Source of the DNA: Pyrinomonadaceae bacterium
GTDB taxonomy: Bacteria; Acidobacteriota; Blastocatellia; Pyrinomonadales; Pyrinomonadaceae
NCBI GenBank assembly: GCA_013813825.1
Contig: JACCRA010000329.1
Location: 1-10,787, forward strand
Length of the DNA stretch: 10,787 bases
Reading direction: 5' to 3'
Below the pieces are notes generated by a model, which was not told where the DNA came from, made no database searches, and worked only from the letters and a program-made list of their open reading frames with translations. The position numbers and the translations under genes are program-made. This document shows, one piece after another, positions 5,030-10,787 of the stretch (its first letter is position 1; every line of letters starts with the position of its first letter).

Positions 5030-7213
5030 ATGAGTCAGACTATCGAATCCCCTGTCCTGAATGAGCCACATCGATCACGGTCGCGACCGTTACTGGTGGC
5101 GCTGGCGGGTAATCCGAACGCGGGCAAGACGAGCCTCTTCAACGCGCTGACGGGGCTGCGGCAGAAGGTCGCGAATTACCCCGGCGTGACCGTCGAACGC
5201 AAAGAAGGAGTATGGAGTTTTCAACCAGCGGCGGGAGCGGATGGCGCGTCCGCCCGTCTGATCGATCTGCCGGGTCTCTACAGTCTCGACGCGGCCTCGC
5301 CCGACGAGCGCATTGCGCGCGATGTGTTGCTGGGACGGGTGGCGGGCGTACACGCGCCGGACGTGATCGTGGCGGTGGTGGACGCCACCAACCTTGAACG
5401 CAATCTCTACCTCGTCACGCAGTTATTGGAGACGGGACTCCCTTTAATCGTCGCGCTGACGATGATCGACCTCACCGAGCGCCACCAAAACGAGATTGAC
5501 GCCGCGCGTTTGTCAGAGGCCCTCGGCGTGCCGGTCGTGCCCGTGGTGGCGAAGCAGCGGCGCGGGTTGGAACTGCTCGCGCAAACAATCATCACGGCGG
5601 CAGGCACAGCACACAGAGCGGGAGCGGGCTGGCGACTCTCGCCCGACGCCGAACGGGAGTTGACAGCTTTAGCCGATTCGGAAAACTTAACCCGGAGGGA
5701 TTCGACTTTGAACGGCGGCAAGCGTTACCGCGCGTTGCTCGATCTCTACGGGGAAGAACTTCCGTCCGAGGCCGCGAGAGGCGCGGCTGTCGCCGGCGCG
5801 CGGGCGCGGCTCTCCGGGCGCGATCCGGCTTGGTGGCAAGAGCCGCTGCTGGCGCGCTACGATTGGATCGAACAAGTGACAGCGAAAGTGTCGGGCGAAG
5901 CGCCGAGCAGCGGCGCAATAGATGAGACGCGCCCCAACCACACCCGACGCATCGATGGAGTGTTGACGCACAAATGGTTTGGCCCCATCGCCCTGCTCCT
6001 TGTGATGACGCTCGTGTTCTGGGCGATCTTTTCGTGGGCGCAACTGCCAATGGATTTGATCGATGGCGGCTTCGGCCAACTGGGCGACTTCGTGCGCGGC
6101 CTGATTCCGCCCGGTCTGTTGACCGATCTGCTGGTGGACGGCGTGATCGCCGGCGTCGGCGGCGTGCTGGTGTTTCTGCCGCAAATTCTGCTGCTCTTCT
6201 TTTTTATCGCGCTGCTGGAAGACAGCGGTTACATGGCGCGCGCGGCCTTCCTGATGGATCGATTGATGCGCGGCGTGGGTTTGCACGGCAAGGCGTTCAT
6301 GCCGCTCTTGAGTTCGTTCGCTTGCGCCATCCCCGGCATCATGGCGACGCGCACTATCGAGAACCCGAAAGACCGTCTGGCGACGATCATGATCGCGCCG
6401 TTCATGAGTTGTTCCGCCCGCCTGCCGGTCTATACGCTAATGATCGCGGCGTTCTTCACCGGGCAAAAAATCCTCGGCGTGCTGCCCATCGGCGTCGTGA
6501 TCGTGATGTCGATGTACCTGCTCGGGCTGGCGGTGGCGGTGGCGGTGGCGTGGGTGCTCAAGCATACGATTCTAAAAGCTCCGCCGCCGCCGCTGGTGTT
6601 AGAGCTACCGCCCTACCGGATGCCCAATCTATTAAACGTCGCGCAGACGATGTACTCGCGGGCGTGGATGTTTGTGCGCCGCGCGGGTACGGTAATTCTC
6701 GCGATCTCGATTTTGCTGTGGGCGCTCGTGACGTTCCCGCGCGTCGAGACGGCGGCGGTGACACAGGGGGACGCGGTTGTAGTTAAGACCGATCAACTAA
6801 GCCAAAGTTATGCCGGGCGCGCCGGGCGTTTTATTGAGCCGTTGATCGCGCCGCTCGGTTTCGACTGGAAGATGGGCGTCGGGCTGATCGCCTCGTTCGC
6901 GGCGCGCGAGGTGTTGGTTTCGACTCTAAGCATCGTCTATCACGTGGACGCCGACGAGAATACCGATTCGCTGATTGGGGCGGTGAGAAACGCACGCCGG
7001 CCCGACGGGCGGCCGGCGTGGACGCCGCTGGTGGCCGTCTCGATGATGGTCTTTTTCGTGCTGGCCTGCCAATGCATGTCCACCGTCGCCATCGTGCGGC
7101 GCGAAACTAACTCGTGGCGCTGGCCGCTCTTCATGGTCGCCTACATGATCGCGCTGGCTTACGCCGCGTCATTCATTACCTATCAAGGCGGACGGCTGTT
7201 AGGTTTCAGTTAA
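5030..7213 (+). CDS. feoB: ferrous iron transporter B (GTPase-coupled Fe2+ uptake)
   Basis: 727 aa inner-membrane Fe(II) transporter. The ATG at 5030 is the only Met before the G domain; a TTG at 5000 would only add residues encoded by repeat array C. N-terminal G domain: G1 GNPNAGKTS (27-35), G2 Thr54 in YPGVTVE, G3 DLPG (79-82), and a G4 reading TMID (144-147) where Asn is expected at the first position. Residues ~205-305 form the usual helical spacer domain. The membrane part starts near 317 and has the two gate-like halves: FLPQILLLFFFIALLEDSGYMARAAF (~382-407), SSFACAIPGIMATRTIENPKDR (~428-449, Cys432), APFMSCSARLPVY (~456-468, Cys461), and the second-half motifs SFAAREVLVSTL (~622-633) and FVLACQCMSTVAIVRRETNSW (~676-696). 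All are diagnostic of FeoB. No Shine-Dalgarno is seen. The CxxC membrane protein starts 2 bp after its stop. Confidence 0.97.
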   Translation: MSQTIESPVLNEPHRSRSRPLLVALAGNPNAGKTSLFNALTGLRQKVANYPGVTVERKEGVWSFQPAAGADGASARLIDLPGLYSLDAASPDERIARDVLLGRVAGVHAPDVIVAVVDATNLERNLYLVTQLLETGLPLIVALTMIDLTERHQNEIDAARLSEALGVPVVPVVAKQRRGLELLAQTIITAAGTAHRAGAGWRLSPDAERELTALADSENLTRRDSTLNGGKRYRALLDLYGEELPSEAARGAAVAGARARLSGRDPAWWQEPLLARYDWIEQVTAKVSGEAPSSGAIDETRPNHTRRIDGVLTHKWFGPIALLLVMTLVFWAIFSWAQLPMDLIDGGFGQLGDFVRGLIPPGLLTDLLVDGVIAGVGGVLVFLPQILLLFFFIALLEDSGYMARAAFLMDRLMRGVGLHGKAFMPLLSSFACAIPGIMATRTIENPKDRLATIMIAPFMSCSARLPVYTLMIAAFFTGQKILGVLPIGVVIVMSMYLLGLAVAVAVAWVLKHTILKAPPPPLVLELPPYRMPNLLNVAQTMYSRAWMFVRRAGTVILAISILLWALVTFPRVETAAVTQGDAVVVKTDQLSQSYAGRAGRFIEPLIAPLGFDWKMGVGLIASFAAREVLVSTLSIVYHVDADENTDSLIGAVRNARRPDGRPAWTPLVAVSMMVFFVLACQCMSTVAIVRRETNSWRWPLFMVAYMIALAYAASFITYQGGRLLGFS

Positions 7214-7215
7214 AA

Positions 7216-7452
7216 ATGCCGGACTGGCAAAGCATCGTCGTCGTGCTGATCGTGATTGCCGCTGCCCTCTACGCCGGTCGGCGCGCTTGGTCGCGACTGA
7301 GATCGTTTGTACCCAACAGCCACGAGACAACATTCCCAGAAAGCAGTTGCGGCAAATGCGAAGCGAAACAACCGCAACGCGACCACAACAACACGCTTCC
7401 CACCGTCAAAGTCCTCGTGCAGATCGAGCGTTCACTTTCTTCCCGACGTTAA
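7216..7452 (+). CDS. small FeoB-associated membrane protein with a CxxC motif
   Basis: 78 aa, starting at the ATG two bases after the feoB stop. The frame is open further back (to 7114), but only by overlapping feoB. N-terminal transmembrane segment IVVVLIVIAAALYAG (7-21), then a basic stretch RRAWSRLRS marking the cytosolic side, and a CGKC motif (Cys45, Cys48). This layout, one helix followed by a Cys pair directly downstream of feoB, matches the known group of FeoB-associated Cys-rich small membrane proteins, which may hold or pass iron. The C-terminal ~28 residues (KQPQRD to SLSSRR) are longer than in the short members I know of and lack further cysteines. Translational coupling to feoB is likely given the spacing. 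Function in iron uptake is inferred from position and motif only. Confidence 0.75.
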   Translation: MPDWQSIVVVLIVIAAALYAGRRAWSRLRSFVPNSHETTFPESSCGKCEAKQPQRDHNNTLPTVKVLVQIERSLSSRR

Positions 7453-7635
7453 AACACTTGATATTGAGTTGCGGAAGAAAGCGGGGTCGTTTAGCAGGCG
7501 GCAATAACATCGCGCCAGCAACCTACGCTCCGTAACGCCAGCGAACTTTTGCGGGGCGGGCTGAATGTTCAGGGGCGGAGCTAAGCCAAGCCGTCGCTAG
7601 ATTTGACGCGCCGCGAATCAATTAACTGCAAGCGT

Positions 7636-7656
7636 TCAGCCGTCAGCTATCAGCTA
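7636..7656 (+). repeat. heptanucleotide tandem array D (3 units, TCAGCNN type)
   Basis: Units TCAGCCG, TCAGCTA, TCAGCTA. Array D is oriented opposite to array E at 7731-7751, repeating the A/B arrangement of a TCA-type array, a spacer, and a TGA-type array. Confidence 0.8.
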
Positions 7657-7730
7657 AAACAAGATAACTCGCGCGCGACTCGGCCCCAGACACACGGCGC
7701 GAAGATGAACGAGCCGCATCGCACCTGATT

Positions 7731-7751
7731 GGCTGAGAGCTGAGAGCTGAA
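7731..7751 (+). repeat. heptanucleotide tandem array E (3 units, NGCTGAN type)
   Basis: Units GGCTGAG, AGCTGAG, AGCTGAA. Same unit type as array B near pyrF, and complementary to array D. Confidence 0.8.
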
Positions 7752-7757
7752 CGCTTT

Positions 7758-8996
7758 TTACAACGTGAAGTTGAAGCTGACATAGCCGGAGACGCGCACT
7801 GGCTGGCCGTTGATCACCGTCGGGCGGAACTTCCAACGGCGCGCGGCGTCTTCCGCCACCCGGCGCAGCAACTCCGGGCCGTCCGTGCGCCGCACGGAGG
7901 CGATAGCGCCGGTCTCATCGAGTTGCAGATAAACAGTCACTTTGCCAAAGGCGCGTGCTGATCGAGCCGTCGGCGGATAAGGCGGATTAACCCGTTGCGT
8001 CGCTTTCGCGATTAACGATCCGACCTCGACGGGTTGCGCGGGAGCGTCGGCGGGGGCGGCGGTCGAAGAAGTCGCGCGCGGGACGGCGGCGGATGTGTTG
8101 GTGCTGGTTGGCTGGTTGGCGCTAACGATGGCTGCCGCCGGCGTAGGGCTGGGTGAAGGCTGCGCGATCACCGCCGCCTGTAGCGGCGGCGCTCCTGTCG
8201 TCGGGGGCGTCGTCGCGGGCGCATTTGCGGTAGCCGCACCGGAGGAGGCGTGCGCGTTGGCTGCCGCGACCGCCGCCGGGGTGGCGGCGGTCGCGCTCGG
8301 TGCGGAGACGCGCCGCTCCGTGCTGCCCATCATGTGCTGGCGCGCGTCGGCCACCGCGCGCTGCCACTGCGTGCGCTCGGCATCGTTGCGCGCGAGCCGT
8401 GTACGCAGGGCCGCCGCCTCTTCCAACAAAGCGGCCGACTCCAACCCTGTGCTGTTTTCACCTTGCAGAGTTTTGCCCTGCGCTATCACGCGCTCCAATA
8501 GCGTGCGAACCAAGTCGAGATCGCTGACGGCCTCCGCCGGCAGTTCGGCGTCGGTAATGTTGAGTCCGAAGACGCGGTAACGCTCGACGTGCGCCCGCAC
8601 GCCGTTGATGATCTGACCGGCGACGGCGAAGTAAGCGCGCGTCGCCGCTTCGTCCTGCGCCGTGCGCTTACGGAACGCTTCGTTGAGCGCGCTTTCAGCG
8701 TAGGTGTAATCGGCTTGATCGAGATAGACACCGACGAGCAGCACCAATGCGATCTCGCGCACGGACGAATCCGCGACCGGCTCGCGCAGCAACGATTCCA
8801 GTTCGCTACGCGCGGCGGGCAGATTGCCGATTGCCGAGAGGGCACGGGCGCGTGTGATGCGCCGCCCGGTGGAATCCGCCGCCGCCTCGACGGCCAGTTG
8901 TGCGCGCAAGCCAGCTGCGGTTAAAAGCAGCAGACTCAGGCTGAGAATAGATTTCCCGGCGGACGAGAGTGTGGTGCTGAAGCGAATTTCCTTCAT
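7758..8996 (-). CDS. TonB-family protein with TPR-like N-terminal region
   Basis: 412 aa, exported. Start at the ATG ending at 8996, preceded by GGAG at 8-nt spacing. Signal peptide: KEIRFSTTLSSAGK, then ILSLSLLLLTAAG, with a likely cut at LRA-Q (31-33). Residues ~45-225 are helical with TPR-like pairs (ALSAIGNLPAARSELESLL at 52-70; LVGVYLDQADYTYAESALNEAF at ~87-108). Residues ~228-325 form a low-complexity Ala/Thr/Pro/Ser linker, long enough to span much of the periplasm. Residues ~327-412 are a TonB C-terminal domain: RVNPPYPPTAR (335-345), FGKVTVYLQLDETG, AARRWKFRPT (384-393), and a final strand SGYVSFNF. Canonical TonB keeps an uncleaved membrane anchor and an ExbB contact helix; neither is clear here, and no exbB/exbD is nearby. 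A direct energising role in iron uptake is therefore only a guess from the neighbouring feo genes. Confidence 0.85.
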   Translation of the reverse strand: MKEIRFSTTLSSAGKSILSLSLLLLTAAGLRAQLAVEAAADSTGRRITRARALSAIGNLPAARSELESLLREPVADSSVREIALVLLVGVYLDQADYTYAESALNEAFRKRTAQDEAATRAYFAVAGQIINGVRAHVERYRVFGLNITDAELPAEAVSDLDLVRTLLERVIAQGKTLQGENSTGLESAALLEEAAALRTRLARNDAERTQWQRAVADARQHMMGSTERRVSAPSATAATPAAVAAANAHASSGAATANAPATTPPTTGAPPLQAAVIAQPSPSPTPAAAIVSANQPTSTNTSAAVPRATSSTAAPADAPAQPVEVGSLIAKATQRVNPPYPPTARSARAFGKVTVYLQLDETGAIASVRRTDGPELLRRVAEDAARRWKFRPTVINGQPVRVSGYVSFNFTL

Positions 8997-9004
8997 TTGT
9001 ATGA

Positions 9005-9008
9005 CTCC
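9005..9008 (-). promoter_or_regulatory. Shine-Dalgarno GGAG of the TonB-family gene
   Basis: On the minus strand GGAG precedes the ATG at 8996 with 8 bases between. It is the clearest ribosome binding site in the window and fixes the start of the TonB-family protein. Confidence 0.7.
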
Positions 9009-9017
9009 ATAAAGATT

Positions 9018-9039
9018 AAGCGAGCTATTAAGCTCGCTT
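9018..9039 (-). terminator. perfect 9-bp hairpin between amidohydrolase and TonB-family genes
   Basis: AAGCGAGCT (9018-9026) and AGCTCGCTT (9031-9039) pair perfectly around a 4-nt loop. Read on the minus strand, the stem is followed by AATCTTTAT, a modest T-rich tail, consistent with an intrinsic terminator for the amidohydrolase. It also lies 9 bp upstream of the GGAG of the next gene, so it could act as a leader structure if transcription reads through. Confidence 0.5.
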
Positions 9040-9081
9040 GAAGGGTGACTTCAGATTAGCGTGGGCATTATCCCCTTCAAG
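9037..9081 (-). repeat. second perfect 9-bp inverted repeat, overlapping the hairpin
   Basis: CTTGAAGGG (9037-9045) and CCCTTCAAG (9073-9081) pair perfectly with a 27-nt loop. The left arm shares 3 bases (9037-9039) with the adjacent hairpin, so the two full stems cannot form together. Confidence 0.45.
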
Positions 9082-9091
9082 AGAGCTTCGA

Positions 9092-10609
9092 TCAACTGCG
9101 GGGCGCGCGTTTCTTCCGCCCCGGCGTGGCTTTCTTCTTTCCCTTTGTTGGCGGCGGGCCGGCGGCGGCGTCGCCGGTGACAGCAGGCGTAAGCGCGAGG
9201 CTGCGCGCGACGCGCTCGCGATAGGCGCGCGCCTCGCGTTTGACGGCTGCCTCATTGAGCGTCAGCAATTGGCGGTCGCGCATCACGACTCGCCCTTCGA
9301 TCACCACCGTCCGCACGTCCGCCGCCTTCGTCGCATAGACCAGTTGGGCGAAGATGTTATAGAGCGGCGTCTGATTCAGCGCGTCGAGATCGACGACGAT
9401 CAGATCGGCCCGTTTGCCCGTTTCCAGCGAGCCGATCTCGTGTTCCAGATGCAGCGCCCGCGCCCCGTCTCTGGTCGCCATCTCCAACGCCTCGCGCGCT
9501 GAGACGACGCGCGGATCATTGCTGTGCAGCTTGTGAAGTTTGGCCGCCGTATCCATCTCTTCCCACATGCTGAGATCGTTGTTCGAGGCCGCCCCGTCCG
9601 TCCCCAAACCGAGACGGATGTTGGCGCGCAACATCTCTGGCACCGGCGCGACTCCCGACGCCAGTTTCATGTTCGACTGCGGGTTATGCGCGACGCCGAC
9701 GCCGAATTTTTTGAGCAGTTCTATCTCTTCCGTGGTGATGTGGACGGCGTGCGCCGCGATCACGCGCTCACTCAAAAAGCCGATTCGCGCGAGGTAGTTG
9801 ATTGGCGAGGCTCCGTGATCGCGCGTCACGTCGCTGACTTCCTTTTTCGTCTCGGCGACGTGGGTCACGATAGGCGCGCCCGTCCGCTCGGAGAATTTAC
9901 TGATGGCTCTGAGGTGTTCTTCCGAGACGGTGTAGGGCGCGTGTGGCGCAATCGCCGGCGTGATGAGCGGGTGCTTTTGCCACTTGGCGACGTACCGCCC
10001 GGTGTAAGCCATCGCCTCTTCGTGCGTCTTGTTGTCGGCCACGGGAAAGTCGATCACGGTCTCGCCGAGCACGCCGCGGACTCCGGCTTTCGCCGTCTCG
10101 TCGGCGATGGCGTCCTCGAAGTAATACATGTCGCAGTAGGTCGTCGTGCCGCCGCGAATCATCTCAGCCAGACCAAGCCGGGTGCCGACGCGGACGAAAT
10201 CCTCCGTCACATTTTTGGCTTCGGCCGGGAAAATATATTGGGTCAACCATTCGTTGAGATCGAGATCGTCGCCGAGGCCGCGAAACAGAGTCATTGGGAT
10301 GTGCGTGTGGCTGTTAATCAACCCCGGCATGACCACGCGCCCGCGCGCGTTGATCACTTCGCGCCCGCGATATTTATTTTCGATCTCATCCCGGCGGCCG
10401 ACGGCGATGATACGCCCGCCATTGATCGCGAGCGCGCCGTCCGCCAGCACTTGGCTGTCGGCGTCCATCATCACGACGGTGCCGCCGGTGACGACGAGAT
10501 CGACCGATGTGGGAGCAGTCGTCATGGCATTTGAGAAAGGAGCGAGTGCGAGTGCGAGTGCGATGAAGAGCGCACTGAACGAACACGCGGCAAAGTGTTT
10601 GCTGTTCAT
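9092..10609 (-). CDS. exported amidohydrolase, S-adenosylhomocysteine/methylthioadenosine deaminase type
   Basis: 505 aa, metal-dependent amidohydrolase that by similarity to the MtaD/ATZ-TRZ group would deaminate an adenine or related base; the exact substrate is not decided by sequence. I chose the ATG at 10607-10609 over the adjacent TTG. Metal and catalytic residues are all visible: PGLINSHTH with His101 and His103, APHAPYT with His223, VTHVAET with His250 and Glu253, AAHAVH with His287, and GTDGAASNND with Asp338. The C-terminal GKRADLIVVD belongs to the beta-sandwich. The odd part is the N-terminus: residues 1-28 form a Sec signal peptide (SALFIALALALAPFSNA), before the usual cytosolic-type start (an internal Met29 precedes TTAPTSVDLVVTGG). 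The internal ATG at 10525 has no ribosome binding site. The tail (KGKKKATPGRKKRAPRS, 489-505) is strongly basic. The TonB-family gene follows on the same strand after 95 bp. Confidence 0.85.
   Translation of the reverse strand: MNSKHFAACSFSALFIALALALAPFSNAMTTAPTSVDLVVTGGTVVMMDADSQVLADGALAINGGRIIAVGRRDEIENKYRGREVINARGRVVMPGLINSHTHIPMTLFRGLGDDLDLNEWLTQYIFPAEAKNVTEDFVRVGTRLGLAEMIRGGTTTYCDMYYFEDAIADETAKAGVRGVLGETVIDFPVADNKTHEEAMAYTGRYVAKWQKHPLITPAIAPHAPYTVSEEHLRAISKFSERTGAPIVTHVAETKKEVSDVTRDHGASPINYLARIGFLSERVIAAHAVHITTEEIELLKKFGVGVAHNPQSNMKLASGVAPVPEMLRANIRLGLGTDGAASNNDLSMWEEMDTAAKLHKLHSNDPRVVSAREALEMATRDGARALHLEHEIGSLETGKRADLIVVDLDALNQTPLYNIFAQLVYATKAADVRTVVIEGRVVMRDRQLLTLNEAAVKREARAYRERVARSLALTPAVTGDAAAGPPPTKGKKKATPGRKKRAPRS
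10542..10565 (-). repeat. hexamer tandem repeat inside the signal peptide
   Basis: Three GCGAGT units (10542-10559) plus a partial fourth (GCGATG). On the minus strand they encode the alternating Ala-Leu run in the hydrophobic core. Copy number change would lengthen or shorten this core in frame by two residues per unit. Confidence 0.6.
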
Positions 10610-10645
10610 CAATTCAGAATCTTAGAGTTGATTCAGTTTCGGAAG

Positions 10646-10730
10646 AATAGACAGGATTGACAAGATTAACAGGATAGGACGACCACTCAAGCCAACGCCT
10701 ATTTTGGTAATCTTGTGAATCCTGTCCATT
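10646..10730. repeat. 33-bp imperfect inverted repeat, 19-bp loop
   Basis: Arms 10646-10678 and 10698-10730 match as inverted copies at about 28 of 33 positions, with a core of 18/19 (GACAGGATTNACAAGATTA). It lies just upstream of the amidohydrolase start (minus strand). The ACAGGATT/ACAAGATT pattern resembles a short repeat I know as common in many environmental bacterial genomes. It could form a hairpin in RNA of either strand, but no T-run follows. Confidence 0.7.
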
Positions 10731-10753
10731 TGTTCTCCGCCGCTCTTTAAGAA

Positions 10754-10770
10754 TGAAGAGACACTCTTCA
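10754..10770. repeat. 7-bp palindrome near the window end
   Basis: TGAAGAG and CTCTTCA around a 3-base centre. An alternative pairing AGAGAC (10757-10762) with GTCTCT (10773-10778) overlaps it. It could be an operator or leader hairpin of a gene beyond the window, or chance. Confidence 0.3.
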
Positions 10771-10787
10771 GAGTCTCTGCGAAGTTG

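Larger units (their letters stand above)
7453..7757. other. 305-bp intergenic stretch without a gene
   Basis: Lies between the end of the feo genes (+) and the end of the TonB-family gene (-), so the flanking genes converge. I find no supportable gene in it. It holds a short direct repeat (GGGGCGG at 7553-7559 and 7572-7578), and the opposed heptamer arrays D and E with 75 bp between the outer hairpin arms. The first ~170 bases show nothing else I can name. Confidence 0.6.
7630..7759 (+). terminator. long-stem hairpin ending in a T-run, after the feo genes
   Basis: The arms 7630-7655 and 7731-7756 are complementary at 22 of 26 positions, including an uninterrupted 11-bp outer part (AAGCGTTCAGC). 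The right arm runs into TTTTT (7755-7759), so RNA from the plus strand would have a terminator-like end. The 75-bp loop is long for an intrinsic terminator. The T-run overlaps the TonB gene stop codon on the other strand. Confidence 0.45.

Noticed and set aside
9038..10534. Long plus-strand open frames opposite the amidohydrolase (9038-9502, 9524-10534)
   Set aside because: They are antisense shadows of a high-G+C gene with strong family motifs on the minus strand; their translations show no domain pattern.
1..10787. CRISPR arrays, tRNA/rRNA genes, transposases, phage or defence genes
   Set aside because: I looked for direct repeats with unique spacers, tRNA-like cloverleaf ends and recombinase motifs and saw none; the heptamer arrays are too short in period and have no spacers.

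Overview
The window is about 60% G+C and densely coded. It looks like chromosomal sequence from a Gram-negative-type bacterium with an outer membrane: there is a TonB-type C-terminal domain, several exported proteins and a membrane-associated class 2 dihydroorotate dehydrogenase. The mix of a tandem DUF3108 protein, a TonB/TPR-like protein, an exported amidohydrolase and short dispersed tandem repeats at gene edges would fit an Acidobacteriota (Blastocatellia-like) genome. That assignment is an impression from gene content, not a proof.

Layout, left to right. (1) Positions 2-436 hold the 3' part of an unrecognised gene that is less G+C-rich than its neighbours. (2) Positions 597-2537 hold two pyrimidine biosynthesis genes, pyrD (dihydroorotate to orotate) and pyrF (OMP to UMP). 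They are separated by 75 bp that are largely made of two opposed heptanucleotide repeat arrays. (3) Positions 2751-4346 hold an exported protein with two DUF3108-like domains joined by a proline-rich linker. (4) Positions 4434-7452 form a ferrous iron uptake unit: a promoter overlapped by a perfect 8+8 palindrome resembling a Fur operator, then feoA, feoB and a 78-residue single-pass membrane protein with a CxxC motif. (5) A 305-bp intergenic stretch without a gene carries a second opposed pair of heptamer arrays, which can form a long-stem hairpin ending in a T-run. (6) On the minus strand lie a TonB-family protein (7758-8996) and, upstream of it in the direction of transcription, an exported amidohydrolase of the S-adenosylhomocysteine/methylthioadenosine deaminase type (9092-10609). 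Two overlapping perfect hairpins lie between them. (7) The last 180 bases hold a 33-bp imperfect inverted repeat and a small palindrome in the leader region of the amidohydrolase.

I see no clear new multi-gene system. The most notable pattern is the heptanucleotide repeat family (cores GTCA/TCAGC or its complement GCTGA). It occurs in five arrays, all at gene boundaries: it forms the C-terminus of PyrD, directly precedes the start codons of pyrF and feoB where no Shine-Dalgarno sequence is visible, and makes a terminator-like structure after the feo genes. Other points to check are the Fur-like operator, a Thr in place of Asn in the FeoB G4 motif, and the signal peptide on an enzyme family that is normally cytosolic.
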